A DNA stretch of 5,471 nt from Candidatus Omnitrophota bacterium (GTDB lineage Bacteria > Omnitrophota > Gorgyraeia > Gorgyraeales > Gorgyraeaceae), in contig JAHIUV010000151.1 of NCBI GenBank assembly GCA_018817035.1, positions 1 through 5,471 of the forward strand. Reading direction: 5' to 3'. Position 1 is the first letter of the stretch, and each line of letters begins with the position of its first letter. Below the pieces are notes generated by a model. It worked only from the letters and a program-made list of their open reading frames with translations, made no database searches and was not told the origin of the DNA. This document shows positions 4,004 to 5,471 of the stretch, one piece after another. Made by a program: the position numbers and the translations under genes.

Positions 4004-4921
4004 CTAAATTTGATTTCGATTGCCTACTGCGGATGGGATGTTTTCAGGATTAAATGTTTCGGTTGAAGGCGTGTATAACAATCTCGCCGCGCCATTGGGG
4101 AGCATGTTTTTTCTTTTCCAATCAATCTGACCGGTCTTATCAATCAATGCCGTATCACCTAAAAGGACTCTGTCTGCAGTTAATCCTACTCCATGACTAA
4201 ACAGTACAACAATTTTGCCTTTATGGGACTTATTAATAGTCTCTAATAATTTTTTACGGCGGATAAGTAGGTCTAAAAAACTCTCCCCATTTTTTGGTCT
4301 TGTAGTTGCATTATTTTTCCGATACTGTATGATAAAATACCGATCTCTTGAGGAAAGTTGTTCGGGAGTTTTGTTATCCCAAATGCCAAATGATATCTCG
4401 TTAGCATACTTATCCACTTCCGGCTTTATGGTAATTCCCGTTCTTTCTTTTACCAAACTAATAAAAGCATCCGCAGTGTCTTTAGCGCGCTTTAAATCGG
4501 ACGTGATAACTACTATCTCTTCGCCTGAGGCGATTTTATCTTTTAATTGAGCGAATAATACTTCCGCGGCTTCCCTTGCTTGCTCTTTCCCTTTGTCAGT
4601 AAGTTGATCAATCTCTTCATCAACGTTTCCCTGGAACATCATTTTATTCTTATTTGCTTCGGTCTCTCCGTGTCTAACTCCCCATAAAACAAAATCAAGA
4701 ACAACAGAAGTTTTAACTATATCCCTGAATTTAATTCTTCCTGTGCGTTTATTTAATAGGATCCCGTTTAAATCTTTCTTTGGTGACCACTCTGTCAATG
4801 CTTTCTCTACAGTTTTATGACCATCTACAGGAACACGCAAAGCATAAAGACCCTGGCATACTACCGCCCCTGTTAACATAAATATTAATACTATATTAAT
4901 TATTTTATTAATCTTTCTCAT
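4004..4921 (-). CDS. exported or anchored histidine phosphatase (phosphoglycerate mutase-like)
   Basis: The 305-residue protein starts with a basic, hydrophobic segment (about 4-27, KINKIINIVLIFMLTGAVVC then LYA) that is a signal peptide or membrane anchor. Cys22 is not in a good lipobox. A linker of about 50 residues follows, then a branch-1 histidine phosphatase domain: the RHGE motif at 83-86 with the phospho-accepting H84, the phosphate-binding R145 in TSDLKRAKDTA, the acid E175 in NEISFGIW, and the second histidine H243 in SHG. All key residues are present, so it should remove or move phosphate groups, on a substrate I cannot name. AAGG lies nine bases before the ATG. It follows the GT9 gene by 59 bases on the same strand, hinting at an envelope-related role. 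Confidence 0.88.
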   Translation of the reverse strand: MRKINKIINIVLIFMLTGAVVCQGLYALRVPVDGHKTVEKALTEWSPKKDLNGILLNKRTGRIKFRDIVKTSVVLDFVLWGVRHGETEANKNKMMFQGNVDEEIDQLTDKGKEQAREAAEVLFAQLKDKIASGEEIVVITSDLKRAKDTADAFISLVKERTGITIKPEVDKYANEISFGIWDNKTPEQLSSRDRYFIIQYRKNNATTRPKNGESFLDLLIRRKKLLETINKSHKGKIVVLFSHGVGLTADRVLLGDTALIDKTGQIDWKRKNMLPNGAARLLYTPSTETFNPENIPSAVGNRNQI

Positions 4922-4980
4922 TCTACTTCGCCTTTTAATAATCTATAAGCCTGCGTTAATACCATAGATGACTCAGTAAC

Positions 4981-5471
4981 TTATAAATCAAGTCTTTGTC
5001 TCACTATCTCCAAAACATCCTCTACGCTAATACCTTCCATACAGGCGCTAAACCAGAACTTTTTCTTATATAGGCAAGGCTTAAGCTCAGGATAACAAGG
5101 CATACAATCCAGCTTTTCTTTGGAGACAACAATGTCATAGCGGTGAAAATAGGGATAAATATATTCTCCCGATGTTGGTCCATACAGTCCGATCACCTTG
5201 GTCCCTATACAACTGGCCAGATGCAGAAGACCGGAATCAACTCCAATAAAAAGATCGCACCGCTTGATCAAAGCCATGGCCTGCTTCAAAGTAGTTTCGT
5301 AAGAGTCTGTGATTTCAGGAGACATCTCCCTTAATACCATCTGCCCAAAAAGATCATCTCCGATCTTACCGAAAGCAATCACCTTGATGCCATATTGGCT
5401 TTTAAGGATTCCTGCCAGTTTATTCCACTTATCAAGCGGCCAATTTTTTAAAGTCCAATTAATAGCGGGAA
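4981..5471 (-). CDS. GT9 family glycosyltransferase (heptosyltransferase-like), 5' part outside the window
   Basis: Only the C-terminal 162 codons are visible; the frame stays open to the window edge, and the GTG at 5382 is an internal valine, not the start. The fragment opens with INWTLKNWPLDKWNKL, the usual entry to the second Rossmann domain of ADP-heptose:LPS heptosyltransferases. It continues with DLFIGVDSGLLHLA (D78, H83 of the fragment) and VIGLYGPTS, the sugar-nucleotide binding core. Four cysteines (123, 126, 133, 144) form the C-x2-C...KPC...CM pattern common near the end of this family. Such enzymes add sugars to the LPS core or related glycans at the inner face of the inner membrane. 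Which sugar is used cannot be told. Confidence 0.9.
   Translation of the reverse strand, partial: PAINWTLKNWPLDKWNKLAGILKSQYGIKVIAFGKIGDDLFGQMVLREMSPEITDSYETTLKQAMALIKRCDLFIGVDSGLLHLASCIGTKVIGLYGPTSGEYIYPYFHRYDIVVSKEKLDCMPCYPELKPCLYKKKFWFSACMEGISVEDVLEIVRQRLDL

Noticed and set aside
4215..4550. Plus-strand 111-codon frame opposite the phosphatase
   Set aside because: It is a shadow of the conserved catalytic domain on the other strand.

Overview
The window looks like a stretch of bacterial chromosome with moderate to low GC content. It carries a conserved housekeeping block at its left end, an accessory block rich in toxin-antitoxin genes in the middle, and a cell-envelope gene block at the right end. 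The GT9 glycosyltransferase at the right edge suggests an LPS-type outer membrane. The phosphatase carries an N-terminal signal or anchor followed by an 'ALRVPV' stretch. Together these fit a Gram-negative-type lineage, possibly a candidate phylum such as Omnitrophota; that placement is inference and the window alone does not prove it.

Left block (1-1130). The trans-translation pair lies on the minus strand: smpB (389-841), then eight bases later ssrA (tmRNA, 380 down to the window start, with only the last bases of its 3' end missing). SmpB delivers tmRNA to stalled ribosomes, so the two act as one rescue machine. A clear sigma-70-type promoter in front of smpB would start the message about five bases before the ATG. 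On the plus strand a consensus promoter drives a complete tRNA-Leu(CAG) with an encoded CCA end.

Middle block (1131-3978). Three HEPN-MNT (HepT-MntA type) toxin-antitoxin pairs are all on the minus strand, each antitoxin gene just upstream of and overlapping its toxin gene. Pairs 3 and 2 form one compact four-gene operon (3726 to 2459). Pair 1 (1899 to 1287) sits behind a damaged extra copy of the pair-3 antitoxin and a truncated toxin start, and may use the promoter duplicated with them. A 17-bp copy of the tRNA-Leu 3' end lies at 2423-2439, so the 1131-2439 segment has the layout of an element inserted at the tRNA gene. Two copies of a ~120-bp, strongly palindromic repeat, about 92 % identical and in the same orientation, bracket the whole array.

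Right block (4004-5471). On the minus strand, a GT9 (heptosyltransferase-like) gene, cut by the window edge, is followed by an exported or anchored histidine-phosphatase family protein.

The stretches without genes are 842-1043 (two promoters, a short repeat and a small hairpin), 1131-1286 (palindromic repeat), 2196-2458 (promoter copy, 10-bp tandem repeats, tRNA-end copy) and 3727-4003 (promoter and palindromic repeat).
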